Below, one piece after another: positions 15,546 through 25,185 of a DNA stretch of 64,000 bases; within the stretch, counting starts at the first letter, position 1; each line of letters begins with the position of its first letter. A model generated the notes under the pieces. That model was given only the letters and a program-made list of their open reading frames with translations. It searched no databases and was not told where the DNA came from. The stretch is from Acidimicrobiales bacterium. GTDB lineage: Bacteria; Actinomycetota; Acidimicrobiia; Acidimicrobiales; Palsa-688. The translations under genes and the position numbers were made by a program. The stretch is from positions 87,588 through 151,587 of the forward strand of contig DASUWA010000005.1 in NCBI GenBank assembly GCA_036378675.1, written 5' to 3'.

Positions 15546-18239
15546 ATGTCACTTACCGACACGCAGATCCAATTCGCAGCCGAGTTCGTCACTCTCATAG
15601 TCGCGGCCTCAGGGATTGCGATCGCGGTTCTCAGGCCGCCAGGCGTGCGGCCGGCCGGAATTGTCATCGGGTCGATCCCGTACAGGGAGATGTCCAGCGC
15701 GGCGGCCTTGGCGGTTCTCGGTTTCCTCATCGCCGGCGCGGCGGCCTTCGCGCACGGGTCGCTGATCGTCACAGGCGACCCGGAGGGGGCGCTCGGTGTG
15801 GCGAGGATCGCGTCCGGGATCGCCCTTATCCCTCTGGCTTTCGCGTGGGGTGGGGGAGTCCGGCTCCGGATCCTTCTCGTGCTCGCCTTGCTCTGCTGGA
15901 TAGCGGCGGGCGTCACCGAGCTCTACGACGTGTCCAAGTCCGGCCTGGAAGTCGACGGGCTTCTCGTTGCTGGAAGCCTGCTTCTCGGCGGGGCGATCAT
16001 CTGGGTCAGCCGGAACTCGGTAGCTGCCAAAGTCGCGGCCAGCGCAGCGACGACCCTCCTGCTCGTGGTCGTTGTCCTGGCCGTCGCGCTGTCAGCGGTC
16101 ATCTCCTCGTCGCTGCAGCGGGATGACCTGAAACAGCTGTCGTCGAGCGCGCGCACCGAGAACGCGCAGATGGTGGCGGTGGCGAACAATGCAGTAAAAG
16201 ACGCCCGGTTCGGCGCTCTCGCGATCGGGACGACGTTCAACAATCCAACCAACGATCCGCTGATAGTGATCGGCAACGACCCGCCCGGTTCGCAGCCGCC
16301 CGCAGCCGCGGCCAAGCAGGTCTCGACTGCTCTCAAGACGCTTGCTTCGCTGTATCCCTCCGGTTTCGCCTATTCCGACCCATATGCGACAGTCGTCGGG
16401 GCGGCGGGCAGCATGGACAGCAGTTCGGCCGGCCAGCTGTCGAAGGACCTCGGTGTTCCCGCTCTCTCCTGCGTCACGGGAGAGACGAGTCAAGGTGTGT
16501 ACGTCGAAGGAAATGGCGCATGGGCGGCCGCCGCATTCCCGATATGCCTGACCGGTGGCCGGCTTCTCGGCGCGGTGATCGACGCGGTACCGCTCGACTC
16601 CAGCTATCTAGCAGGTCGATCAGCGGCTGACCCGGTCCCGACGCTCGCGCTCGTTTCTCTCCAGTCGTTGCTGTCGTTCACTGGGCCCAGACCGTCGGCC
16701 GCCGCGCTGGTTGCCGCGGGCACACCCGGAGGGACGAGGGTCGTCGGGGACAGCCTGGTCAGCACGGTGCCAGTGTCGGTTGCCTCGTCGTCGCCGCCGC
16801 TTTCGGTACTGCTCGTGGCGCCGGCGACTAACGAGCTGTCCACACGCACACAGCTCTACCGGACCTTGTTCCTCATCGCTCTCGGCGGGACGGTGCTGGC
16901 GCTCGGACTCGCCGTTTTCGTCGGGGACCGGATCACGTCCGGCGTGCGCCGGCTCACCCAGGTGGCGTCGCGAATCGGTCGCGGGGACTCGGCGCTGCGT
17001 GCCGATGTGCGCGGTGATGACGAGGTCGCGACGCTCGCGGCGGTGTTCAACTCCATGCTCGATTCCGTCCAAGATCAGGCCAACGCTCTCCAAGCCGCGG
17101 CCGACGTCGAGACCCGCCTGCGGAACCGTATGGAGGCCGTGGTTGCCGGCATGACCGATGCCCTTGTCGCGGTCGACAGCTCCGGACGGGTGACCGACTT
17201 CAACCGCGCTGCGGAGGAACTCACCGGAGTGAGCGCGACAGCCGCGGTCGGGCAGTCGGTGGACAAGGTGGTGTCGGCGACCGGAGAAGACGGCGTCCCG
17301 CTCGGTCCGCGGTTGGTCGATCCTGGCCCCACCCCCTGGGCGAGGATCGCGTCCGTCGAATCACCGGAGAACGGTTCGGTCCCGGTCGCGGTCTCGTCCG
17401 GTGCCGTCAGGGGCCCGAACGGGGAGATGATCGGTAACGTTTTCCTGCTGCGCGACCTTCGCCGCGAGCGCGAGGTCGAGCGAATGAAGGACGAGTTCCT
17501 GTCGCGCATCGGCCACGAGTTGCGCACCCCGCTGACACCCATCAAGGCCTACGCGGATCTCCTGCTCCGCAAGCAGAGCGTCCCGCCCGAGCAGGCCGGG
17601 ACCTGGTACAGCGAGATCCGGCGTTCCTCCGACCAGCTGCAACGGATCGTCGAAATGCTCGAGTTTTCGGCGTCGAGCGGTGCGGGTCGAATGCTGATGC
17701 GCTTCGAGCCGGTCGACGTTCGCGGTCTCGTCAACAGCGTCGCGGCGACTTGGGCGGAAAGGATCCCCAGCAATCTGACGATCGGGAGAAAGGTCGCACG
17801 GGAACTTCCCGTGCTTCTCGTCGACAAACGGTGGCTGGGAAAGGCTCTCGACGAACTGATCGGAAACGCGGTGAAGTTCTCGCCGAACGGCGGGCGGATC
17901 GTGGTGTCGGCGTCGATGGTCCCGGGGGCGCCGACGAACGGCGCCAGGAGCGGGAAGGATTTCGTGGAGATATCTGTGACGGACCACGGAGTTGGTATGG
18001 CGCGAGATCAGGCGGAGCGGATGTTCGGCGACTTCGTCCAGGGGGATGCGTCGGACACCCGTGCGTTTGGCGGCTTGGGGCTCGGTCTCACCCTTGCCCA
18101 GAGGGTCGTCGAAGGCCACGGAGGGTCGATCAGCTGCAGGTCCGAGATAGGACGCGGGAGCACTTTTTACATGCGGATTCCGGTGCCTGATCAGGCGGAC
18201 ATGATCACCCATCGCGACAAGTCGACCGCCCTAGGCTGA
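15546..18239 (+). CDS. Large membrane histidine kinase with HAMP and PAS domains (orphan)
   Basis: 897 residues. Five helices lie in the first 155 residues, a sixth near 165-185, and then comes an extracytoplasmic sensor of about 240 residues. A seventh helix (YRTLFLIALGGTVLALGLAV) leads to HAMP (about 460-510) and PAS (about 525-630). The H-box FLSRIGHELRTPLTPIKAYA carries the phospho-acceptor His near residue 650, and the ATPase domain has ELIGNAVKFSPNGG, DHGVGMARDQAERMF and GLGLGLTLAQRV. No response regulator is adjacent. Start ATG 15546 has AGGTGA 9 nt upstream. The signal sensed is unknown. Confidence 0.9.
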   Translation: MSLTDTQIQFAAEFVTLIVAASGIAIAVLRPPGVRPAGIVIGSIPYREMSSAAALAVLGFLIAGAAAFAHGSLIVTGDPEGALGVARIASGIALIPLAFAWGGGVRLRILLVLALLCWIAAGVTELYDVSKSGLEVDGLLVAGSLLLGGAIIWVSRNSVAAKVAASAATTLLLVVVVLAVALSAVISSSLQRDDLKQLSSSARTENAQMVAVANNAVKDARFGALAIGTTFNNPTNDPLIVIGNDPPGSQPPAAAAKQVSTALKTLASLYPSGFAYSDPYATVVGAAGSMDSSSAGQLSKDLGVPALSCVTGETSQGVYVEGNGAWAAAAFPICLTGGRLLGAVIDAVPLDSSYLAGRSAADPVPTLALVSLQSLLSFTGPRPSAAALVAAGTPGGTRVVGDSLVSTVPVSVASSSPPLSVLLVAPATNELSTRTQLYRTLFLIALGGTVLALGLAVFVGDRITSGVRRLTQVASRIGRGDSALRADVRGDDEVATLAAVFNSMLDSVQDQANALQAAADVETRLRNRMEAVVAGMTDALVAVDSSGRVTDFNRAAEELTGVSATAAVGQSVDKVVSATGEDGVPLGPRLVDPGPTPWARIASVESPENGSVPVAVSSGAVRGPNGEMIGNVFLLRDLRREREVERMKDEFLSRIGHELRTPLTPIKAYADLLLRKQSVPPEQAGTWYSEIRRSSDQLQRIVEMLEFSASSGAGRMLMRFEPVDVRGLVNSVAATWAERIPSNLTIGRKVARELPVLLVDKRWLGKALDELIGNAVKFSPNGGRIVVSASMVPGAPTNGARSGKDFVEISVTDHGVGMARDQAERMFGDFVQGDASDTRAFGGLGLGLTLAQRVVEGHGGSISCRSEIGRGSTFYMRIPVPDQADMITHRDKSTALG
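18232..18237 (+). promoter_or_regulatory. -10 box of the DivIVA-domain gene
   Basis: TAGGCT, then GACAGGG, then ATG 18245. The box overlaps the stop codon of the kinase gene, so the DivIVA gene can be transcribed separately and without a leader. Confidence 0.45.
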
Positions 18240-18244
18240 CAGGG

Positions 18245-20071
18245 ATGGTCCCTGACCCTGCCCTTACGCCTGAACTGATCCAGGCGAGGACCTTCACGTC
18301 AGGCTTTCGCGGTTATGACCAGTCGGAGGTACGTGATTTTCTGGCCCGGATCGCAGCCGAAGTGCGGGCATTGCGCGAGCGGGCCGATCAACTCGAGTCG
18401 GCTTGGCGTTCGGCGGAGGAGCGCGCGGCCAGACCGCCCGTGCTCGACGAAGACACATTGATGGCGGCCGTAGGAGACGAGACGGCTGCGATACTCCGCA
18501 CTGCGCGCGCGGCTGCGCAGGATCTGCGAAATAAGGCCGCTGATGAGTCTGAACGCGCGGTCGCGGAAGCCAGAGAAGAGGCCGAACGAATCAGAGCCGA
18601 CGCGGAGACAGTCCTCGTCGAAGAACGTAAGAGGGCGGAGGAAGCGGCCTCCGGGATAGTCGAGGCCGCACGCGGCGATGCTTCTGAACTCCTCGACCGC
18701 GCCAACGCGGAAGCCGAAGCCATCAAGTCGAAGGCGGAACAGGAACGTGCGCTCACGGTGGAAGGGGCCAACGCGACCCGGGAACGCATTCTCGAGGACC
18801 TCGGTCGCCGGCGGAGGGTCGCGACCGTCCAGATCGAGCAGCTGCGCGCCGGGAGGGAGCGACTTCTCGAGGCGTACGCGGTGGTACGCAGAACGCTCGA
18901 GGAGGCTCAGGAGGATCTCACCAAGGCGGATGCCGAGGCCCGTGCGGCCGCAGACGAGGTCGGTAGGCGCATGCAGCAAGAGCACCAGGAGGAGCTGGAG
19001 CACGACTCGCATGACGTCGAGACCGCCGAGGCGAGCGCGGTTGAGACTGAAGCAGCCGGCGAACGAGAAATCGACTCCGAGGATGCAACGGCGGTTCTGC
19101 CGGCCGTCGAAGCCGAGGAAGCTGTAGAAGCCGAGGAACCGGTCGACGCGGTCGAATCGGTGGCGAGCAGGACTAGCCCGGTCGAGGAGCTGTTCGCGCG
19201 CATCCGCGCGGGTAAGGACGAGCCCACGGTCGCGCTCGAGCGGGTGCTGTCAAGCGCTACAGGGGGCGAGCCCGAAGCGGGAACTGAGTCACCCCGAGAC
19301 GCGGAGGCCGCCCCGGATGCCGCCGGGGTGAGCGCAGCTGAGACGCCAGCCGGGCAAGAGGACGTCGTGGCAGAGGAAACCGGCCCCGGCGAAATCAGCC
19401 CCGACAAGTGGCTCGAGCGTCGGGAGTCCCGACTCGTCGATCTCGAGACCGGACTGACCCGAAAGCTGAAGCGCGCATTGCAGGACGAGCAGAACGATCT
19501 GCTCGACCGGTTGCGGGGGTTGCGCGGCGAGCCGACGTCAGAGAATCTGCTACCCGACCTCGACTCGCACAACGCTCGGTACGCAAGGACTTCGGTGCCC
19601 GTCCTGGAAGAGGCCGCCTCGGCCGGCGCGGCGTTCGCCCGCGAGGTGGTCGGCTCGCCGAGGACGACTGCCGCGCCAACCGACGTCTCCGACCTCGCGA
19701 CCGATGCCGCGTCGGTCATCGTCGTGCCCCTTCGCCGGCGCCTCGAGCACCTCATCACGGCCGGTGCCGGGGAGGAGCAGTCGGTCCTGGTGGAGTCCCT
19801 CGGGGCGGCCTACCGGGAGTGGAAGAGCCACCGCATCGAGCGGGTGGCGGGCGACGCCCTGGCGGCCGCGTTCTCGCGGGGAACATGGAACGCCACGCCC
19901 GACGGCACGCTGTTCCGCTGGGTCGTGGAGGACGCCGACGGGCCCTGCCCGGACTGCGACGACGACGCACTCGCCGGCGAGCTGCCGAAGGGTGAGCCTT
20001 TCCCGACCGGCCAGCCCTACCCGCCGGCGCACTCCGGCTGCCGCTGCCTGCTGGTACCCGTCAGCAGCTGA
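18245..20071 (+). CDS. DivIVA-domain coiled-coil protein with phage head-morphogenesis-like C-terminal Cys cluster
   Basis: 608 residues in three parts. Residues 9-42 are a DivIVA membrane-curvature domain (TFTSGFRGYDQSEVRDFLAR). Residues 40-250 form a long Ala/Glu/Arg coiled coil. An acidic linker (about 255-380) rich in VEAEE follows. The last 220 residues include RIERVAGDALAAAFSRGTWN and FRWVVEDADGPCPDCDD, and end in PPAHSGCRCLLVPV. The C-x2-C ... H-x2-CRC-LVP arrangement is that of the Mu gpF / SPP1 gp7 minor head protein family C-terminus. This fusion is unusual. A pole- or septum-localised scaffold is inferred. Confidence 0.85.
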   Translation: MVPDPALTPELIQARTFTSGFRGYDQSEVRDFLARIAAEVRALRERADQLESAWRSAEERAARPPVLDEDTLMAAVGDETAAILRTARAAAQDLRNKAADESERAVAEAREEAERIRADAETVLVEERKRAEEAASGIVEAARGDASELLDRANAEAEAIKSKAEQERALTVEGANATRERILEDLGRRRRVATVQIEQLRAGRERLLEAYAVVRRTLEEAQEDLTKADAEARAAADEVGRRMQQEHQEELEHDSHDVETAEASAVETEAAGEREIDSEDATAVLPAVEAEEAVEAEEPVDAVESVASRTSPVEELFARIRAGKDEPTVALERVLSSATGGEPEAGTESPRDAEAAPDAAGVSAAETPAGQEDVVAEETGPGEISPDKWLERRESRLVDLETGLTRKLKRALQDEQNDLLDRLRGLRGEPTSENLLPDLDSHNARYARTSVPVLEEAASAGAAFAREVVGSPRTTAAPTDVSDLATDAASVIVVPLRRRLEHLITAGAGEEQSVLVESLGAAYREWKSHRIERVAGDALAAAFSRGTWNATPDGTLFRWVVEDADGPCPDCDDDALAGELPKGEPFPTGQPYPPAHSGCRCLLVPVSS

Positions 20072-20103
20072 CGGGTCGCGAACCGACACCGTTTTCCTCC
20101 TTG

Positions 20104-20109
20104 TAGGCT
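20104..20109 (+). promoter_or_regulatory. Possible -10 box of the UPF0182 gene
   Basis: TAGGCT ends 10 nt before ATG 20120, slightly more than at the other leaderless candidates. Confidence 0.3.
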
Positions 20110-20119
20110 CGCCGACCGC

Positions 20120-23100
20120 ATGCGAACCCCCGCCGACATGCCGCCTCGACGGCTGCCGCGCACCACCCGACGTGCCCGGATAATCATCGCCGCCGTCGTG
20201 GTGCTGGTGATCATCCTGATCGCCTCCTTGAGCGGACTGGCGCGGTTCTGGACCGACTATCTCTGGTTCCAGTCGGTCGGGTTCACATCGGTCTTCCGCG
20301 GCGTGCTGTTGACCAAGGTGCTTCTCGCGCTGGTCTTCATCGCCATCTTCTTCTTCCTCATGTGGGGCAACCTCATCCTCGCCGACCGGTATGCCCCGCT
20401 GGACGTGACCTCGGGCGGCGCCGACGAGCTGGTCGTGCGTTACCGTGAGTACGTCTACCCCCAGGGTCGCTGGGTCCGACTGGGGACGGCGTTCATCTTC
20501 GCCCTCTTGGGAGGCATCGGCGCCAACCGGGAGTGGAACAACTGGGATCTCCTCCGCTACCACCTCAGCTTCGGCGCCAAGGACCCGCAGTTCCACAAGG
20601 ACATCGGCTTCTACGTCTTCGAGCTGCCGTTCATCAAGTTCTTGCTGGGATGGGCGTTCGAGGCTCTGATCATCGTTCTGGTTATCACGGCGGTCGCCCA
20701 CTACCTGAACGGGGGCATCCACCTCCAGGGAGAACGCCGGGTGACCGCCGCGGTCAAGACCCACCTGTCTGTGCTCCTCGGCGCGCTCGCCATCATCAAG
20801 GGCGTCGACTACTACTTCCAGCGTCTGGAGCTTGTGCTCGACCGGAACCACGTGGTGAACGGTGCCACCGCAACCGACGTGCATGCGACCATCCCGGCGC
20901 GCACCCTGCTCATCGCGATCGCGGTCATAGCGGCAGGGCTCTTCTTCTACAACATCCGCCAGAAGGGATGGACCCTGCCGATCGCGGCGGTCGCGCTATG
21001 GGCGCTGGTGTACCTGCTCGTCGGCGACGCCTACCCGGCGATCTACCAGGCCCTGCGGGTCAGCCCTTCGGAGCTCACCAAGGAGTCGTCTTTCATCCAG
21101 CGCAACATCAACGCGACCCGCGCCGCGTATGGGCTCGACAAGGCCCAGGTCGATTCGGGGTACTCGTACAGCCCGACTGTGAACGGATCGCAGATTCAGG
21201 CGAGCACTCCCGTAGCGCTCGCCAACCAGCAGACCCTTGCAAACGTGCGGCTTCTCGACCCCGCGGTGCAGCTGAAGAACACCTTCGATAAGTACCAGGC
21301 GCTGCGCCAGTACTACGGGTTCAACGACCTCGACCTCGACCGGTACGTGCTCGCCGACCCGACCGGTCAGGCCCAGTCTGGCCAGCTGACCGCAACCATC
21401 GCGTCGGTTCGTGAGCTCAACACGTCGGTCCCGTCAGGATTCGTTAACCAACACCTGAACTACACGCACGGTTACGGAGCGGTGCTCGCTCCGATCAGCG
21501 AGGCGGGGGTGAACGCGGACGGCACGCCGAATTTCAGCCTTTCCAACCTTCCTCCGAACGGCAACCCGCAGCTCAGCCCCAACGGCTCGCAGGTCTATTA
21601 CGGAGTCGGTTCGGACACCGGCGGTTACGTGATCGCCGCGTCCAAGACGCGCGAGCTCGACTACGAGAGCTCGAGCGGAGCCGAGGTGACTACCCGTTAT
21701 GCCGGGCGCGGCGGTGTCGACGCTGGGAGCATCTTCCGGAGGGCCGCGTTCGCGCTTCGCTTCACGGATGCCAACTTCATCCTCTCCGGCCAGCTCACCC
21801 CATCGTCGAAGGTGATGTTCATACGGAACATCAACGATCGGGTGCGCAAAGCGGCCCCGTTCCTCAAGTACGACTCCGATCCGTACGCCGTGGTGCTCGA
21901 CGGCCAGGTCTATTGGGTGGTGGACGCGTACACGACGACCGACAACTACCCCTACTCGCAAAACGCCAACACCGATCGCGTGGGAACGACGAGCGGGTTG
22001 TCCTCGACGTTCAACTACGTGCGCAACTCGGTGAAGGTCGTCGTCAGCTCGTACGACGGGTCGATGCACTTCTTCGTCACCAATACCGACGACCCGATCA
22101 TCAAGGTGTACCAGCGGGCCTTCTCCGACTTGTTCACCCCGATCTCGAAGGCCGATTCGATGATCCCGGGGATCGTCGAGCACTTCCGCTATCCCGAGGA
22201 CATCTTCCGCGTGCAGACCAACATGTACGGGCGGTACCACTTGACCGCCGCGTCCGACTTCTACACGCAGGCGCAGGCGTGGGCGGTCTCGCCGGATCCC
22301 GGGAGCGGAACCCTTTCGCAGTCCAGTCAGATCGGGCAGACGGTCCTCGGCAGCAACGGGCAGCTGCAGCCGGCTCCGGTCGCGAGGCTTCAACCCCAGT
22401 ACATCCTCGCCCATCTTCCCAGGTCGACGCAGCAGAGCTTCATGCTGCTGACACCGTTCGTCCCGGTGTCGACCTCCGCCGAGCGGCAGAACCTCACCGC
22501 CTTCATGACCGCTTCCTCGGACCCCCAGGATTACGGCGCCCTGCGCGTATTCGAGACGCCGGCGGGCCAGACGGTTGACGGCCCGGCGCTCATCGCCAAC
22601 GCCATACGGTCGAACGTGGCCATCTCGACTGAGCTCTCCTATTTGAACCAGAACGGGTCGACGGTCGAGCTGGGAGAAGTCGCCGTTGTGCCGATAGATC
22701 AGAGCCTTCTCTACGTGCAACCGGTGTACGTGGAGTCGTCGAGCAACCAGATCCCGACGCTGAAGGACGTGATCGTCGTCTACGGCGGTCAGGCCTACCA
22801 CAGTTCGAACGCGTCGCTCGACAACGCACTTTGCCAGGTGATCAACAGCGATGGCAGCAAGCCGTTCTCCTCGTATTGCGGCACCGCAGCCGCCACCGCG
22901 GCATCGACGATCCCGTCGAACGTGCCGACTCCGGGAAGCAACGGACCCGGTTCGACCACCACCACGACACCGACCACCCTCGCCCCAAATGGTGGAATCC
23001 CACCGCCGCCGCCGGGGTCGACGGTCGCATCCCTGCTCAACTCGGCGAAGGTCACCCTCGACGCGGCTAACACGGCGTTGAAGAACGGCGACCTGGCGAC

Positions 23101-23164
23101 ATATCAGAAGGACGTCAACCAGGCCGAGATCTACATCGAGCAGGCCCAGACCCTGTCGAAGTAA
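20120..23164 (+). CDS. UPF0182 family large membrane protein
   Basis: 1014 residues, the usual size of the actinobacterial UPF0182 (COG1615) family. About seven membrane helices occupy residues 10-320 (for example IIAAVVVLVIILIASLSGLA and LTKVLLALVFIAIFFFLMW). Family signatures include DYLWFQSVGFTSVF and RVSPSELTKESSFIQRNINA. Residues 330-930 are a large extracytoplasmic domain (YTTTDNYPYSQ, RYPEDIFRVQTNMYGRYH), followed by a Thr/Pro-rich linker and a short C-terminal helix. Function is unknown. It converges on alkB-like across two hairpin elements. Confidence 0.93.
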   Translation: MRTPADMPPRRLPRTTRRARIIIAAVVVLVIILIASLSGLARFWTDYLWFQSVGFTSVFRGVLLTKVLLALVFIAIFFFLMWGNLILADRYAPLDVTSGGADELVVRYREYVYPQGRWVRLGTAFIFALLGGIGANREWNNWDLLRYHLSFGAKDPQFHKDIGFYVFELPFIKFLLGWAFEALIIVLVITAVAHYLNGGIHLQGERRVTAAVKTHLSVLLGALAIIKGVDYYFQRLELVLDRNHVVNGATATDVHATIPARTLLIAIAVIAAGLFFYNIRQKGWTLPIAAVALWALVYLLVGDAYPAIYQALRVSPSELTKESSFIQRNINATRAAYGLDKAQVDSGYSYSPTVNGSQIQASTPVALANQQTLANVRLLDPAVQLKNTFDKYQALRQYYGFNDLDLDRYVLADPTGQAQSGQLTATIASVRELNTSVPSGFVNQHLNYTHGYGAVLAPISEAGVNADGTPNFSLSNLPPNGNPQLSPNGSQVYYGVGSDTGGYVIAASKTRELDYESSSGAEVTTRYAGRGGVDAGSIFRRAAFALRFTDANFILSGQLTPSSKVMFIRNINDRVRKAAPFLKYDSDPYAVVLDGQVYWVVDAYTTTDNYPYSQNANTDRVGTTSGLSSTFNYVRNSVKVVVSSYDGSMHFFVTNTDDPIIKVYQRAFSDLFTPISKADSMIPGIVEHFRYPEDIFRVQTNMYGRYHLTAASDFYTQAQAWAVSPDPGSGTLSQSSQIGQTVLGSNGQLQPAPVARLQPQYILAHLPRSTQQSFMLLTPFVPVSTSAERQNLTAFMTASSDPQDYGALRVFETPAGQTVDGPALIANAIRSNVAISTELSYLNQNGSTVELGEVAVVPIDQSLLYVQPVYVESSSNQIPTLKDVIVVYGGQAYHSSNASLDNALCQVINSDGSKPFSSYCGTAAATAASTIPSNVPTPGSNGPGSTTTTTPTTLAPNGGIPPPPPGSTVASLLNSAKVTLDAANTALKNGDLATYQKDVNQAEIYIEQAQTLSK

Positions 23165-23171
23165 TTAACCC

Positions 23172-23236
23172 GGCCGGGCACCCCGCAGGCCCGGCCTCCT
23201 CGGGAGCATGGGGGCCCCTGCCCCATGCCCGGCCGT
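23172..23236 (+). repeat. Double-hairpin intergenic element, copy 2
   Basis: First hairpin arms GGCCGGG / CCCGGCC, then CTCCTCGGGA, then the 8-bp stem GCATGGGG / CCCCATGC around GCCCCTG, then CCGGCCGT. Positions 23196-23236 repeat almost exactly at 23271-23311 (one mismatch in 41). Confidence 0.88.
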
Positions 23237-23247
23237 AACACTGACCC

Positions 23248-23311
23248 GACTGGGGCCCCTAAACCCCAGTCTCCTCCGGAGCATGGGGGCCCCTGCCCCA
23301 TGCCCGGCCGT
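23248..23311 (+). repeat. Double-hairpin intergenic element, copy 3
   Basis: First hairpin arms GACTGGGG / CCCCAGTC, CTCCTCCGGA, then stem GCATGGGG / CCCCATGC and CCGGCCGT. It ends at the stop codon of the convergent AlkB-like gene, so copies 2 and 3 together fill the whole convergent gap. Confidence 0.88.
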
Positions 23312-23976
23312 CAGTCGTGTATAGCTATTACGTCGCGGTCCGGCGGGGCCCATTCGCGTTCGTAGCCGCCCTTCTTGGCCCAGCGGATGGAGGCGCTGAT
23401 CCTCGGGCCGGCGCCCCGAGCGACCTTGGGGACCGCGTGCTCCCAGTGCAGCTGGCAGGTGCCGCCCATCACGAGCAGATCTCCCGAGTTGGGCCGCAGG
23501 TCGATCGACTTTCCGCCTCCGGATGGTCTCAGAAGGAAAGGACGCGCCGAACCGATCGTCACGATCGCGACCAGGGTGTCATCTAGGTGCCGCAGCTCGC
23601 GGTCGGAGTGGAACGCCACGCTGTCGCGCCCGTCGCGGTAGTAGTTCAGCCCGACGGCGCCGAACCGTACGTGGTAATGCCGCCCGACGGCCTTGCGGAA
23701 CGAGTCGAGCGCCGGATCGGGAAGGTCATCGCCGGACCCGTACCAGCGGCTGACGCGCGGCTCGTCGACCAGCCGGTCGTACATCCACCTGCGGTGATGC
23801 TGCCAGTCGACCGTCTCTGCCAGGCGCTCCATAAGGTCGTCGGCTCCCCCGAGCCAACCCCTCGAGACATCCACCCAGGCCCCGGCTCCGAGCTCGGTCC
23901 GCTCGAAGCCCGCGTCGGCGTGAACCTTCGCCGGGCCGCCGGCGAAGAGGCTGCCCTGGATCGGAGCCGTCGCCAC
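23311..23976 (-). CDS. AlkB-family alpha-ketoglutarate-dependent dioxygenase
   Basis: AlkB-type enzymes remove alkyl groups from nucleic-acid bases by oxidation with Fe(II) and 2-oxoglutarate. The 221-residue protein shows GLNYYRDGRDSVAFHSDRE with the HxD iron ligands, the distal His in LHWEHAVPKV, and the 2-oxoglutarate-binding Arg in RISASIRWAKK. DLLVMGG precedes the distal His as in the family. GTG 23976 has TAGACT 6 nt upstream. It lies 9 bp after the L-2-hydroxyglutarate oxidase gene in the same direction. Confidence 0.9.
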   Translation of the reverse strand: MATAPIQGSLFAGGPAKVHADAGFERTELGAGAWVDVSRGWLGGADDLMERLAETVDWQHHRRWMYDRLVDEPRVSRWYGSGDDLPDPALDSFRKAVGRHYHVRFGAVGLNYYRDGRDSVAFHSDRELRHLDDTLVAIVTIGSARPFLLRPSGGGKSIDLRPNSGDLLVMGGTCQLHWEHAVPKVARGAGPRISASIRWAKKGGYEREWAPPDRDVIAIHD

Positions 23977-23982
23977 ACAGCC

Positions 23983-23988
23983 AGTCTA
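23983..23988 (-). promoter_or_regulatory. -10 box of the AlkB-like gene
   Basis: TAGACT, then GGCTGT, then GTG 23976 on the minus strand. The box overlaps the last codons of the upstream oxidase gene, giving AlkB its own start of transcription. Confidence 0.45.
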
Positions 23989-25176
23989 ACCGAACACGTG
24001 TTCTACCTCGCCAGCGATCAGCTCGGCGATCGCCAGCGACGACGTCGCCGCGGGCGAGGGTGCGTTCCGCACCGTGATTATCTGGCCGCGCCCGCCCGCC
24101 CGGCTGATGCGGAAGTCGTCCACCAGCGAACCGTCGGGGTCGACCGCCTGGGCGCGCACGCCGGCGGGAGCCCGGATTAGGTGCGCGTCGTCGAGCTCGG
24201 GGACCAGCCGGCGCGCCTCGTTCGCGAAAACCCGTTTGGAAAAAGAGCCGCGCAGCTCGCTCACTCCCGCCCTCCAGTGCCTCCGGGCCATCGCCTTGAA
24301 GCCCGGATACCGCAGCGCGTCGGCGGTGTCCCTCAACGACACGTCCCGCCTGCGGTAGCCCTCCCTCGACAGAGCCAGGACCGCGTTCGGCCCGACGTCC
24401 ACGCCGCCGGCAATCCTTCTGGTCAGGTGAACCCCGAGGAACGGATAGGCCGGATCGGGCACGGGATATATCAATCCCCGGACGAGGTGCTCTGCGGCAG
24501 TGGACAGCCGCCAGTATTCGCCGCGGAAAGGGATGATCGCCGGCCCGTCAACGTCGCCCGCGAGCTTGGCGATCCGATCGGTTTGAAGACCCGCGCAGAT
24601 CACTGCGCGGTCCGCCTTGACCTCGCCGGCGGGGCCGGAGAAGACGACTTCCGTCGGCGTGCTGCGAACCCCGGTCACCTCGAAACCGAGCCGCACGTCG
24701 ATGTCTCTGGCCAGACCGCGGGCGACTTGTGCAAAGTCGACGATCGCGGTGCGCGGCGAGTGCAGCGCGGCGACGCCTTTCGCGTGAGGTTCCGCGTCGG
24801 CGAGGGCGGAGGAGTCGAGCCAGCGAATGTCGGGGACCGAGTTCTCGAATGCCCTGCGCTCTATCTCCCTCAGCAGGGGAACTTCTCGAGAGTCCCGGGC
24901 GACCACGACCTTCCCGCACTCCTCGTACGGGATCCCGTTCCGCTCGCAGTAATCCTTCAGCAAGGTGCGGCCTCTGGTGCAGAGTTGAGCCTTCAGCGAC
25001 CCCGGCGGGTAGTAAACACCTGCATGCACGACGCCCGAGTTGTGAGAGGTCTGGTGGCCGGCGACGACGGGCTCTTTTTCCAGCACCGTCACACTGGCGT
25101 CGGGATTGAGCCGCTGAAGCTCTCGTGCGGTGGCTAGCCCGATGATCCCCGCGCCAATAACGACGAACCGGAACAT
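23986..25176 (-). CDS. lhgO: L-2-hydroxyglutarate oxidase-like FAD enzyme
   Basis: 396 residues. The FAD-binding GxGxxG is VVIGAGIIGLATARELQ at residues 4-20 with Glu at the end of strand 2 (VLEKE). LhgO landmarks are HQTSHNSGVVHAGVYYPPGS, LCTRGRTLLKDYCERNGIPY, the AVICAGLQTDRIAKLAG strand, PFRGEYWRL and FLGVHLTRRIAGGVDVGPNA. It oxidises L-2-hydroxyglutarate to 2-oxoglutarate, a repair reaction for a side product. ATG 25176 fits the family N-terminus. The start is only 9 bp from that of the divergent nucleotidyltransferase gene. Confidence 0.9.
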   Translation of the reverse strand: MFRFVVIGAGIIGLATARELQRLNPDASVTVLEKEPVVAGHQTSHNSGVVHAGVYYPPGSLKAQLCTRGRTLLKDYCERNGIPYEECGKVVVARDSREVPLLREIERRAFENSVPDIRWLDSSALADAEPHAKGVAALHSPRTAIVDFAQVARGLARDIDVRLGFEVTGVRSTPTEVVFSGPAGEVKADRAVICAGLQTDRIAKLAGDVDGPAIIPFRGEYWRLSTAAEHLVRGLIYPVPDPAYPFLGVHLTRRIAGGVDVGPNAVLALSREGYRRRDVSLRDTADALRYPGFKAMARRHWRAGVSELRGSFSKRVFANEARRLVPELDDAHLIRAPAGVRAQAVDPDGSLVDDFRISRAGGRGQIITVRNAPSPAATSSLAIAELIAGEVEHVFG

Positions 25177-25185
25177 ACTGGTGCC

